Source: Melastoma dodecandrum
Taxonomy: Eukaryota; Streptophyta; Magnoliopsida; Myrtales; Melastomataceae
Length of the DNA: 64,000 nucleotides
Direction of reading: 5' to 3'
Assembly: GCA_029817715.1 (NCBI GenBank)
Contig: JARUPY010000321.1
Location: forward strand, 496,001-560,000
The number at the start of each line of letters is the position of its first letter. Position 1 is the stretch's first letter. Shown piece by piece: positions 45,247-57,200 of this stretch. A model generated the notes under the pieces. It did no database searches. It saw only the letters and a program-made list of their open reading frames with translations, and had not been told where the DNA came from. The position numbers were made by a program, and so were the translations under genes.

Positions 45247-45251
45247 TGGCC
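45247..45251. repeat. Target-site duplication, right
   Basis: TGGCC, identical to 24085-24089. Confidence 0.9.
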
Positions 45252-46431
45252 AATGGTGATTTTCATTTAAACAAATAGCAAAATCTAATTTTGTGACAAG
45301 ATGTCAACAAACTAAATATAGTTGATTACTTTGTGTCTAATGCAAGAATCGAACAGAAGGCTAACAAAGTTATTATGAGAATGTTGATATATTTTATGTT
45401 GGATTTCATAGGTTACTTCAATAGTTTAACAATCGTTTATCTGAAGTCCAATCGTATCGATTTAATAATAAAAGAAACAAAACTATAATTTTTCACTAAA
45501 CTCAAAAATTATTGTGATGTATCTTGTCTCCTCAACCTATAATCACGACATCATTAAAAAGCTCTGATTACGACATCTGGTAGGGATTAAGGAAGACTGA
45601 TTTGTAAATTAGTAGTTGGTCCTCGGAATATTCTAGAGCAAGGTGCATTTATAAGCAATGTTATTAATCCTTGAGATGAGGAGAGGAGAAATCATTTGAT
45701 GTTGAACAACAAACACGAGATGTCACATGTCGGGTGATATTATGCAAGTGATATTTCATTAAGCGGGGGGCATTACATAAATGAAATGGACAAAAAAATT
45801 ATATAAGTACAGAGATTAATTGAATATACTAACCACAGTCGTCAATTTATAGAATATAGCTATGAAATGTTTTCATCAAGTGAACCAAAGTAATTAGATG
45901 TTGCTCCCATTGTCTTGTCTCGGTAATAATCAAGGCAATGTTATGCAACTATACGGCAATGATGTGATGTTTGATGGGGATGTCCTAAATGCGTCATCAT
46001 TCTCCCTCCCCGGGGGTCTCTGTTGTCACCCGCCCTCTCCTCCTGTCCACCTTCGAGCACTACTACCGGAACATATCCAAGCTCCTCGGGTCTGCAACCC
46101 TTCCAAGATCCCTCCGCAAAGCACCGTCCTTCATGTCGAAGCCATCACCGTGATGCAAAAAAGAGGTTATGGGTCGAGGGTCAGGAAGGACTGGGCCTTG
46201 GGAAGGAAGAAAGGAAAGGAGAGGAACTTACAAGGCTTCACTTTAGGAGGGGTCGTTCGAGTAACAGACAAGAGATGGGGAAGTGGTATTTAGCCTGTCA
46301 ATTCTGTTAGAGGGGTATTCAGTCATTCAGCCTATTTTCTATTGTGAGGTGAGAGGAGGGAATGGCGAGAATGTCTCCGTAAGGAGGATTCTGCCGGAGA
46401 TTTGGTTGTTGGTTGGGTTTTACGCACCAGG
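45252..46431. other. Flank and probable LTR of the next Gypsy fragment
   Basis: 45252-45890 is AT-rich without features. 45990-46140 is GC-richer with a short frame (LSTFEHYYRNISKLLG) that I cannot assign. The last few hundred bases before the PBS at 46432 should be a 5' LTR, ending about GCACCA, but no mate was found. Confidence 0.35.
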
Positions 46432-46443
46432 TGGTATCAGAGC
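46432..46443 (+). other. Primer-binding site, initiator-tRNA-Met type
   Basis: TGGTATCAGAGC, followed by Gypsy gag on the same strand. Confidence 0.75.
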
Positions 46444-49400
46444 TCCGCTCCAGCAGCCGTGGTGGACACTCAGCTCAACGATCTATAGAAGGAACAGGCA
46501 TTGACGACTGCGGTGGTGAGTGGATTGGTGGACTGAATGGAGAGGATGATGCTACAAATGCGGGAGGCTGAACTGAAGTGGGAAATGATGTAGAACCAAA
46601 TGACAATTGTGGGAATGTTCTTACAGGAATGGGAAACGCGAGAACCCAGCAGTGGGAGATGGGTGGAGGAGTTGCATGAGGGTCGCACATGACCTTTCCC
46701 AAAATTAGGTGGTGGGAGGTATATTGAATCGGGGTGAGGAATGTACCCAGCCGTGAGTCTACCAATTCATAGACTAGAGTTTCCGGATTTCTATGGGACT
46801 AATCTAGATTACTGACTGGTTGTATAGAAGTGAAAGATACTTTGAGCTGGAGCAAACCAGGGAGGATCAGAAGGTGTGTATTGCGTCGGTTTTTATGTAT
46901 GGGATGGCATTACAATGGCATTACACTTTTATTAAGAATCGAGGAGGTAGGGAGTTACCCTACTGGGGTGATTACGTGGAGGCCTTGACTGCCCGGTTTG
47001 GTAAGCCCGACTTTGATGACCCCATGGCACGTTGAAGAACTTGAAACAGGAAGGCCATTGTGACAATTCGTATGTTTATATGGAAGAGTTTGATGCTTGC
47101 TTATGGAGGGTATTGGAGAAGGTCGATTTGCCGAAAGAATTTCAGGTGAGTTTATATATTAATGGGTTAAAAGAGGAATATTAACAAACCTTGTGGTTAC
47201 TGCGACCAACCAACATGTTGAGTTTACAATCCAGTGCCATAATCATTTCCATGGATGTACCCCCCCGAGAAAGATGAGGTGGTCGGGACGATACTGTCTA
47301 ACAGAATTCCACAGTGAGGTATAACTCAGGGGGCACTGATTCTGATGACCAAAAATTCTAGAAATGCCATTGTAATGGCTAGGCGAAGTGCGGGAAGTGA
47401 GGATTATTCCACTGTTATGAAGAGTCGTCTGAGTCAAGAAGAGATTGCGGAGAGAAGACTCAAGGGGTTATGTTTCAGCAGCAATGAAACATTCCATCGT
47501 AATCATAAGTTCCAGAAGCGTAAGATGTTTTCCTTGGTAGTAGAAACCGAAACAGAGGAGGATCCAGGTGAAAATGGGAGACTCGCCAGTTTGAGGAACC
47601 AGAGCAGGACATTCCTAAAGTGTCATTACATGCCTTGAAGGGTGAGGCAGAGGGGGAGGTAACACAAACCACGAAACACGCAGCTTTGTGGATTTGGGGT
47701 TAGTGAAGGAGTTACAGTTAACTCTTATCGAACCAATTCAGGTTGTTGTTGCATATGGGAGGAAGACTCAAATTGAAAAGGCCTTGATAGACTTTACTTG
47801 GGAAATGCAGGGACTTCTCGATTATGTTATGCCACTGGGAGGTTGAGAGATGGTATTGGAGATTAAGTGGTTGTCGCAGCTGGGTGATGTGAGTTAAAAT
47901 TTCAAGACTCTGACTATGAAGTTCAAGTGGGAAGATGAACCAGTATTGTTGGTGCGGGTGAACGATTATGCAGAGAAGGATTTACTCAGGTTGGCTGATG
48001 CTGAGAGAGTGTGTAAACAAGGACTAGATTTCATATCCACGATTTGTTGTTTCAGTCAAGTGACTTCAAGTGGGGAAGGCGATTATCTATTGACCATGAC
48101 AGGGGAACCAACAAGAGCAGAAGATTTTGGGGAGGTACTACGCAGGTTTCAGGATGTGTTTCAGGAGCCTAAGAACTTTCCCCCTTTCCGGGACTATGAT
48201 CACACAATTATATTGAAAGATGGCGTACAAGGGGTGAACGTCAGGCCATATAGGCATTCTGCCATTCAAAAAGATGTAATTGAGAGAATGGTGTGGGAAC
48301 TTTTGGCGTAGGCATAATTCAACCAAGTCGAAGTTTCTTCTCCTCGCCGATGGTTCTAGTGAAAAAGAAAGACAATTCTTGGAGAATGTGTATCGATTAT
48401 CGTCAATTCATTCAACATACAAGAAAGGATAAGTTTCCGATTCATATAATTGAAGAATTGCTAGATGAGTTGGCGGGTTCTGTGGTCTTTTCAAAGGTTG
48501 ATCTCTGATCAGGATACCATCAAATCCGAATGCACCCGCAAGACATACCTAAGACGGTTTTCTGCACACATGAGGATTATTATGAATTTCTTGTTATGCC
48601 TCTCGATCCAACTAGCTTTCCTTCGACTTTTCAGGCTTTGATGGATTCAATATTCATGTCCTATTTAAGGAGGTTCATCTTAATCTTCTTAGATGATATT
48701 CTTGTTTACAGCAAGTCGAGGGAAGAGCACCCGAGTACGGCCTTAACTGTCTTAAGGCAGCATACTCCTCTTGTTATGAAGTCTAAGTGTGTGTTCGGGT
48801 ACTCGCAAATTGAGTACTTGGGACATTATATTGATGCCAATGGAGTTTCAACTTACCCCAAGAAAGTAACCGCTGTCAGGGATTGGCCCACGCCTACCAC
48901 CATTAAACAACTCAGGAGGTTTTTGGGTTTGAGTGTTTATTACCGTCGTTTTATTAAAGGAACCGATGTGGTTAGTAGGCCTCTGATGAATTTGCTGAAG
49001 AAGGACACTTTCCATTGGGATGAGGAGGCACAGGTTGCTGTTGAGAAGTTGAAGGAGTTGCTTACAAATGCCCCGATGTTGGCCTTACCTGATTTTGGAG
49101 AAAAATTTGTCGTTGAGATGGATGCTAACGATGGTGGAATTGGAAATGTCTTAATGTAATGTCAGCAGTTGATAGCGTTCATTAGCAAGGCTTTAGCCCC
49201 AAAACACCATTGCTTATAAGTACATGAGAAAGAGCTCTACTCCATTGTGTATGCAGTGGAGAAGTGGTACCATTACTTGACGGGAAGACATTTCATCACT
49301 AAAACTGATCACAAGAGCCTCAAGTTTTTGTTGGAACAAAGCTTGCACAACGAGAGTCAATTTCGCTAATTATCAAAAACTAATGGGGTATGACTACAAA

Positions 49401-49640
49401 ATATGTTATAAGAAGGGCAAAGAAAATATTGTAGCAGACGCATTGTCCCGGGTTCATGTAAAAAAATTATTCTCCTTATCAGTATAGTACACCTGCCCCA
49501 CTTTGTTGGATTAAACTAAAATGAGCTGGGAGTGTGATCTACAGTTGCATGTTCTCCTACCTCAACTTAAGCAGGGAGCCTTGCTAAATAACCAATATCA
49601 ATGACATCATGAGCTAGTCAAAAGGAGGGCGACAATAGGG
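46444..49640 (+). pseudogene. Chromovirus-like Gypsy gag-pol, truncated before integrase
   Basis: Gag (46820-47150; RYFELEQTREDQKV; MALQWHYTFIKN) and protease (about 47690-47870) are decayed by stops. RT-RNase H is better kept: [26 protein letters not shown] followed by a stop and then [16 protein letters not shown], and the catalytic ILIFLDDILVYSKSREEH. Next come LRRFLGLSVYYRRFIKGTDV and VVEMDANDGGIGNVLM, where the usual DAS of RNase H is DAN. It runs on past 49159 in other frames ([22 protein letters not shown] near 49450) and stops short of integrase at about 49600. The right side joins a broken PPR gene. Confidence 0.85.
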
Positions 49641-49649
49641 AGATGCTGT

Positions 49650-50735
49650 TTTGTTCAAGGAGGCGTTGTGGAAACTGTTGGAAGTTAATTATCTTACTTT
49701 CTCAAGCATCCTCAGGGTGTGTGGTATGTGTGGTAGCATAACGTTGTTTGAGCTGGGTAGGCAGGTTCAGGGTCTGTGCTTTAAGACAGGATTCGATTCG
49801 TCGAGTTGGGGGTTCGTTGATATTTGCTTTATTCGAGAGGCGGGGCAGTCGAGGGGGCTCACCGTGTTCTCAGGGAGATTCCTGTAAAGATTCTTAGGAT
49901 ATGGAACGCAATGCTAATCGCATTCACTCAGCATGGAGATACGGGGAAATCATTCAGCTTGTTCGAGGAAATGGAGCTTTCTGGATTCATGCCAAACTCC
50001 ATTATTTTCCTGTGTATTCTGTATGCATGTAGTCATGCAGGCTGGTCAAAGAGGGCAAGCGATACTTTGAGATGATGAATAAGTACGGAATCGAGCCAGG
50101 CAACCAGCATTAAGTGTCAATGGTAGACGTACTTGGTCAAGCTGGGAAGTTGTAGGAAGCTTTGTCGCTCGTCAAGATCATAACGATGCCTACGGAATCT
50201 GCATGGTGCACTTTCTTGACTGGCTATCGAAACCATGGTAAAACCAAGCTTGCGGCACATGTGGCCGACAAGGTGTTTGAACTTGAGCGATATTGGCTTC
50301 GGTCTGCATGTTTTGGTGGGGAATGCCCACGTGGCTGCAGGAAGATATGAGGAGGCTGGAAAGTGCAAGAAAGATGATGAGGGACAGAGGCGTGAGGAAG
50401 GAGACGGGTCTGAGTTGGGTGGAGAACGGGAGCAGAGTCCACACTTTTTGCAGCGGGGGACAGGACATGTGAGAAGACGGAAGAAATATATCGGAAACTG
50501 CAGGAGTTAGGGGAGGAAATGGAGAGAGCTGGTTACTTGGCGGATACTACCTTCGTATTGAGGGAGGTGGACGGAGAAGGGAAGGACTGGCGGAAGCATT
50601 CTGCCTGGTTGCATTCCCTCCAGGGAGGCAATTGGGGACTGCCACTCTGCGATTAAAGTTCATGTTTAAATGCGCTGGGAGGGTGATCCCGGTGAGGGAC
50701 TACAGCAGGTTCCACCGATTTCGAGATTTCTAGGA
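49650..50735 (+). pseudogene. PLS-class pentatricopeptide repeat (PPR-E/DYW) pseudogene
   Basis: Fragments in three frames give the end of a plant organelle RNA-editing factor. PPR motifs read IWNAMLIAFTQHGDTGKSFS, MELSGFMPNS and CILYACSHAG. E/E+ motifs follow (YRKLQELGEEMERAGY, near 50490-50545). The DYW end follows near 50635-50735, with GDCHSAIK and a CAGRVI..VRDYSRFHRF-like reading. At least six frameshifts or stops are needed. The part between the E+ region and GDCHSAIK is shortened, and the terminal DYW triplet is replaced. Intact genes of this class bind organelle RNA; this copy cannot. The 5' half is cut off where the Gypsy fragment ends. Confidence 0.8.
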
Positions 50736-51281
50736 TTTAGATTAGAAAGCGCACTTATTTGGGCTAATACGAAGTCGAATTTATTGGGCCGAATCTGAAC
50801 TCAAGAAATTCTCTTGCTTCTTATTTTGGCACAATCGTTTCAGAAAATCTCATGGCTATGTTATCACTAGTATAAGATAAAAATGTATGGGGAGCACAGG
50901 AGAGTCTCCAATTATGGACCATGGGTCTCCCATCCATCTTTAGTTTTGTTTATTTTAATACATTACAATTTTTTTTTTAAATAACTAGCTATTTCATAGA
51001 TATGATATGTTTTTGTTTTCCTTAGTGACAAAGGGTAGCATTATTCAAGTTATAAGTATTTACCCTCACAAGTGTCATCGACTGATTACAAGCAAGTAGT
51101 AGAATCGGTGTGCATGTGGTTTGGAATTGGACTGGTTGTTGGGTACCAAAACCCATCCACCCTCCATTCATTCCTCGTCTTGTTGGTCTCGACAAACAAT
51201 TGACAATTCCTTTCTTTCTCAATCCCGATTGTTCCCCACCACTCCCATCTCCAACCGCAAACCTTATTCATCCCTCTCATA
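50736..51281. other. Spacer downstream of the zinc-finger gene
   Basis: Holds the probable 3' UTR of the minus-strand gene ending at 51282 and AT-rich spacer. Open frames at 51022-51280 are antisense to each other and unsupported. Confidence 0.4.
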
Positions 51282-51878
51282 TCAAACCGAGGGAAGTTCT
51301 CCGGCGTCTCTGTAGTCGGGGAACGTCACGCACTTGTACACCATGCACTTTGAGCACAAAATCACGCCTATCTGCACCAAGTAAACATCTTCTTAAGACA
51401 ACCATTGCCTGGTATTACCTAAAGAAACACAGGATATATAAGATGCAGCGAGTAGCAGGGGAGTTATTACTGCTCTGCAGGACGGGCAACGCCGATGAAT
51501 TCGCCTGGTCTCCGAGGGGACATTAGTCTTCTTGCCATTGCAGAAATCACAGATGACCCATCCACTACTCTTACAGGGCTCACACAGTATGCTCGGCCCA
51601 TTGCTCGTCGCAGTAATCTGCATAGGAAGTCCCCTCGAAGATGGGTGCACAAGGGAACTACTATATTAATTCGTGAAAAAAAAAATCGGAATTTCAAAAG
51701 TGAGGAGAACTGGAATGATTCAAATCAAAGAAGAACCACTGGACTTGCTAACCGCTGCGTGGCCGCGGACGTTGAATTTACAGGGTTTTGGTGATGATGA
51801 GGGGATTGGAGGAAGTGGTGGCCGTCGAGATTCAAGAGGTCGGAGGTTAATTCTGGAAACTGGGATTAGGGAAGACAT
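51282..51878 (-). CDS. Small DnaJ-type (CxxCxGxG-like) zinc-finger protein, probably plastid-targeted
   Basis: Three exons assembled from splice sites: 51878-51753, 51617-51471 and 51371-51282, all phase 0, giving 120 residues. Introns are GTTAGC...ATGCAG and GTAATA...GTGCAG. The N-terminus (about 42 residues, Ser/Arg/Pro-rich, few acidic residues) looks like a chloroplast transit peptide. The mature part has four Cys pairs: CEPCKSSGW, CDFCNGKKTNV, CPSC and, after the second splice, CSKCMVYKC, followed by VTFPDYRDAGELPSV. This is the DnaJ-like zinc-finger arrangement of small plant plastid proteins related to LQY1/BSD2-type chaperones; the exact member is not identified. All Cys pairs are intact and no stop interrupts the model, so it appears functional. 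Exon 1 and the last exon are shorter than usual gene-finder limits. Confidence 0.8.
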
Positions 51879-52151
51879 GACAAAAGCCCGGAGGGAGGAG
51901 AAATGAAGAATGAAGACTGGGTTTTGCGTTCATTGGTAGGAATCACTTTATTTTTCTTTAAAAAAAAAGAAATTTTTATTACAGGGGGTGCAAATTTTAT
52001 GACCACAAACTACGGATGGGGATAGGAATATGATTTGTCCATCCCCATTTAAAACAACTACCAAACCCTACCTCCCCCCGCCCGAAGGAATTCCATTATG
52101 CAACTACCGCGTCGGATTGTTTTTATCTCGGAAACATGTGGAAGAAGATGA
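51879..52151. other. Upstream region of the zinc-finger gene
   Basis: Probable promoter and leader for the minus-strand gene: an A/T tract at about 51950-51980 (TTTTTTTTTAAAGAAAAATA on the minus strand). No clear TATA box. Confidence 0.35.
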
Positions 52152-53399
52152 TGTCCCGGGACATTAAGCCGATTTACTAAAAAAACAATGGCGAAATTAG
52201 TAATAATGTATTAAAAATCGACTGAAATTTGCTCTCACGATATTTTTTTATTGTCGATGGGCTTAGTATATTATTTATACATTTTACTACTTTTGTATAG
52301 TAACTATGTAGTAAATGTACCATTCATGTAGGGTAATTTTTTAGTAATTTAGTAAACAGTGAAATTTATTAATTTTTTTAATACTTTTGTACTATACGGT
52401 ATGATATGATTTACTAAATATTTTAGTACATTGACTATATGATATTAAAAATATTAGTAATTTACTATACATGAGATTTAATGGAAGGATCTTTCTCTCT
52501 AACTAACAATATCGTAAGAGAAGAAAATAAAGTAGCTTAGAAATGAAGGCTTTCCCTTTTCATTCTTGTTTCCTCTGACTTTGATTGCTTGATTGTGCTC
52601 AATTCTTTGCCATCTCGATTGCTAAAAGCGAATTCAAGAGGCCCCCCTCTATCCCTACAGAGCGAAAGAGCTGCCTGGTAAATTACTTTATGGTATTGAC
52701 TAAATTGTAAAATATACTAAATGGGGTTTAGTAAAAGCTCAATGGGCTTAGTAAATTGATAGAGAAATGAACAGTTATTGGTTTAGTACATTTGTACTAT
52801 CCGACGCAGTATGATTTACTAAATATATTAGTACATTTAATATACAATATAAAAATGATAGTAATTTTAGTACTGTTTTGTAAATTATTAATATTTTTAG
52901 TACTATATAGTAAATTACTAATATATTTAGTAAATCGTATTATACGTATAGTATAAAAGTATTAAGTCCATTACTGTTCATTACTCTCACAATTTAGTAG
53001 GGGGCCTTCCTAAACCCAATTTAGTATATTTAGAGTTTAGTAAATCGTATAATATCGAATAGTAAGTTATTAAAAAATTTTATAAATCGTATAGTGTTGT
53101 ATCGTAAATTACTAATATTTTTAGTGTCGTATAGTAAATGTACTAAAATATTTAAAATCATATTGTAAAAGTAATACTAAGACATCATTTTCTATTCATC
53201 TCACAATTTACTAAGCTAATTGGGTCAAAACTAAAAACAATTTAGTAAATCTCACTATTTAGTAAATTATTAAAAAATTATTGTACTGTATATTTTACTA
53301 CGTAGTTATTGTACAAATAGTGTACTACATCTACCCAATACAAAATGAAATATTAATTTTAGTCGATTTTTAATAAATTGGATTGATGTCCACGGGACA
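52152..53399. mobile_element. TTAGTAC-type AT-rich island with terminal inverted repeats, copy 3
   Basis: Left end TGTCCCGGGACATTAAGCCG then ATTTACTAAA; right end, reversed, TGTCCCGTGGACATCAATCC then AATTTATTAAA, so about 30-bp imperfect terminal inverted repeats. Just inside, ATTAAAAATCGACTGAAATT on the left matches, reversed, ATTAAAAATCGACTAAAATT on the right. A weak further match (CGGAAACA/CGGAAGCA) lies 10-20 bases outside. The interior is almost pure TAGTAAA/TTAGTACA/TTTACTA repeats with a short GC-richer window (52540-52680). No ORF. Target duplication not visible. Confidence 0.65.
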
Positions 53400-54286
53400 A
53401 TAGCTGCTTCCGAAACGGGTACTTATAGTAACTATTTTTTCTTAAGTAATGTGCTGGCTTTGGTGCCCGACTAACTTGATTCGACACAAAAGAATAAAAC
53501 TATTTGTGAGATTTATTATTATTATTAGAGTTTGGAAACGATAAATCATAAGATTTTGTTTGGTTTAATTAAAGATTTTGGTAGGATTCGAGGGATTTGT
53601 TTGTTGTTTTCTATTTTAAGTAAAATCCATGAGGAAGCAGTGTGGGACATCATGCATTAGGAAGTTAACAGAAAATAAAATAAAAATAAAGAGATGATAA
53701 AATCTACGTGCGAAAAGGAAGAAAGAAAGAAAGAATTCATTGCAACATCGCCGTAATTTTAATTTTTAAAGATAAAAGAAATTAAAAAGAAAACTTGAAA
53801 CACAATCCGGGATCATTCTCCTTTCTTTTATAAAGACGAGGAAATGAAGGATGAACTTTCCAGCAAAATTGAGATTTGTTATAATTGCAAGGTCCACAAG
53901 ACACACATTGTAACGTTAGATAAGGTAAGGGCGAAACCTTTCGGTGGCCTCAAATACACAAAAGAACAAGAGTCCATCTCTAGTCCAAGTATGTGCCCCA
54001 CCCGAGGCGTCCATGTGTTAAGTGATTTAACCTGATCCCGGGTGCTTATTTTCTTTTAAGGCGTTCATGGGTTTATCACTTCATTCTCTTTTAATTGACA
54101 TCGTTCGACGAATCTAACCATACAAACTTTTTTTTTTTTTTGCATAATTTGTCTTCCTCAGCCCGGGGAGAGGTGGGTGGGCAAAACTACCTTTCAACCC
54201 AACAACCCATTTCCAGCCAGCTTCTCCGTTACCCTCCTTTTTTACATCCCCCTCCGCCTTCGCCGCATGACTCCCCTCCCGTTGCC
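53400..54286 (+). other. Spacer and promoter/leader of the PAT10-like gene
   Basis: AT-rich to about 54090, then a pyrimidine- and C-rich leader (54200-54286: CCCTCCTTTTTTACATCCCC, CCTCCGCC), usual for a plant housekeeping 5' UTR. A short upstream ORF starts at 54267 and ends at 54288-54290, overlapping the main ATG, so it may temper translation. The 63-codon frame at 53844-54035 has no support. Confidence 0.4.
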
Positions 54287-57200
54287 ATGACCATGGCGGA
54301 TCTCTGCCGCCTCTCCTCCGATCCACTCTATCGTTCCTTCCCCTGCCTCTCCGACCCCGGTACGGACTCCCTCCCTCACCTTCTCATCGACAACTTTCAA
54401 GTTCTGGCGTTTCTTCTGCATTCCCTGTTTCCCTTGGTTCCACTTTCCTTGCCGGAGGTGGTAATTGAGGTTCTAGCTGTACGTATTTGCTTAGGCAGGC
54501 TTAGAACTCGTAGAGGAGAAATGCCTACTAGGCGCTTGTTACGCGCGCCTGTCCCCCTACGTGCTTAGGAATATTTACCACCTTTTGTCTTGTGCGATCA
54601 CCCCGGTGCTGCCTATTGTGTTCATGTGGATGTTTTTTGTTTTTGGATAATTTAACCCCGTCTTGTCCTAGGGATATTCAGTGAATTCGACTGTTAATTT
54701 CTTGTTCTAGTTCCCTGATTTGATTAGACTAATAATGACGGTTTTCAACCGTCAAGCGTGATGATTGTGGAATGTTTTCTTGTAGCTAGGAGGTCGTCGT
54801 TGCTCTTGAAAGTAGCATTGGTGCTGCTCCATATTGTTTGTGCTGGGGTTTTATTCCTGTTCGATGGGGGTGTTGTAGAGAAAGCAAGGACAGAACCATG
54901 GTAACTTTTATCTCCTGACTATGGCTATTTGAAGGATTTACAGGGGATGTATTATTTGAAGATTTAATACTAATCAAGAATTATTTTTATGAGAGTAAAG
55001 TCACCGAGCTTACAGGATAACCCGTTGAAGAAAGGCTGCTCTTAGTGGTTTCAGTCTAGCCTGTGATTATATATTGTATGAAGACTTTTCCATGGGCTAG
55101 TGGTCCACTATTTTCAAGGAACAGAAAATGAAATCCTCTTTTACTTGCTCTTCCTCTTTACTTCTGCCTAGACCTATCTATTTTCTTATCCACTTTCAGG
55201 TACACTGCTTTGTACTTACTGCTATTTACAGTGACCCTACTTCAGTATTTTATTACGGCTTACTCTTCTCCAGGGTAACTTTCGGGCTCATTTATTATGA
55301 TGAATTTATTTTTATTATGCCATGGCACTGTCTAAGACTCGTTGGTCTTATGGATGTAGATACGTTATTGATGTCATGAGAGCTGTTAATGAACAGAACT
55401 CGCTCTTCAGAGATCGTACTCAAGTAAATACTAGCTTATTTCTTGTTTGAATGAACCATGAAAGGATGTCCAGTTGTGTATCTTACACATTTTTTGTATG
55501 TTTCATAATGCTTAAGCAAAGACAGCCTGCTACAAGCAAAAGTGGAAGTTTGGTCATATCTCTTGATGGCAGTCAGTCACAGTCAGGCGGAAGCTTCGTA
55601 GCCAATGATTCAACATATTGGGCAAAGATGGTAATTGACTTGTATCCACCTGGCACAACTCTTAGGTAACTTCTGCTCTTGCTTGCTTCTTGTTGTGTAT
55701 GCTTCATCAAAACATTCATCAAAATTGTAATATATATGCCCTGACTTGTTCATTTGATTGTTTAACACATAGAGATATCAATAACTACAATGGTTATCTT
55801 TGGTTTATTCTACCTGGCTTGTCCTTTATTTTTGTTATATCTATTTAATTATTGCATTATCAGTAAAAGCTAGGAGGTAGACGGTCCACAAAATCTTGAT
55901 TATTTTAGCAGTTACATTTGTTAATATCTCTTCACGGAGATTCTCACAGAATGAGATGGTTGTTGACTGAGCTGCATCTCTGTATGTAGGGCAGATGTGC
56001 TCTTTTGTCACTACCACATATTAGACGATTCTAGGTTCTCAAATATTAGGATGTCTAAATTTAACCAGACATGATTTCAACTCCTCTTTTTCCATTGAGT
56101 TTAAGATAGCATACACTGACACATAATGAACTTAACTATGCCGATTTGCAGGGCTTGCACTTGCTCCTACTGTAATATTGAGCAGGTGAGTGGCTTTTAG
56201 CTGACTATACCTTGTGTTGTTTTATATTATTGAAGCTGCTGGGATAAAAAAGAATTGTATGCATCTTACACGTATTTCTTGATAAAAAAACCTATCTTAT
56301 TGCTTGGAAGACCTGTTAAAATATGCAATAACAATATTGACCTAATTCAAGCCTTTAGAAGGAAGCCTATGTCCAATGCATTTACTTTAATAGGTAGAGA
56401 AAACTTGTACCAAAACCTTGCGGAAGGATGCAGCTTTTCTTCTGATGCCATATCAACAAATACATTACTTGGTTGGTTACGGTATTCTTTAACGTGTTTG
56501 CAGCCACCACGAGCCAAGCATTGTCATGATTGTGATAGATGTGTCCTACAATTCGACCACCATTGCGTATGGCTTGGGACATGTGTTGGCCAACAAAATC
56601 ATTGTAAATTTTGGTATGTTAGCAATCTACTTGTGTTTTCTCTGCTTGGACCCTTTGCTTGGCAGGACTGGTTATCTCATTCTTACTGTTGCATGAATTA
56701 GAAAAACCGTTCATTGAGATGTTTGCTGGACTATTCTTTCATTATTTTCACTTGGGGAACGAGCGTAAACTGGTGCATCTTCACATGGCACAATGAGTTG
56801 GCATTGCTTGTGAGGGTTCAGAAAGTTCCAAGATAAATTTGATTGTTACATATTCTATTCCTGTCTTGTGTTCAGATAATGGTATTTTTTACGGCAGGGC
56901 TTTTTCATCAAAACACATATACCACCTTAACATTTACTCCCATTCGATTCATGTTCTCATTTCATTCTGCAAAATACACACCATACGTTGAACCACCATA
57001 TCTCTTCATAAGCTTGAAGCATCTTTTGCTCATGAATTTTTTGTTACTAAATCGAATATGTAAAAAACTTATTGCTTAGCCATATTTCTGAATGCAAGTT
57101 GTTGTATGTGTAAAAGGTGTGTTGCACTGCATCTCACTCAGTTATTCTTTAATATTATTGACTCATCCGGTAGGCCATCTTCCTTTGATGTACGAAGCAG

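Noticed and set aside
45898..46293. 131-codon open frame upstream of a Gypsy PBS
   Set aside because: Composition suggests LTR DNA and no family is recognised. A different frame gives FEHYYRNISKLLG, also unassigned.
52152..53399. CRISPR-like or satellite array
   Set aside because: Repeats are short, irregular and self-complementary with no constant spacers, in a plant nuclear context; terminal inverted repeats fit a transposon-like unit better.
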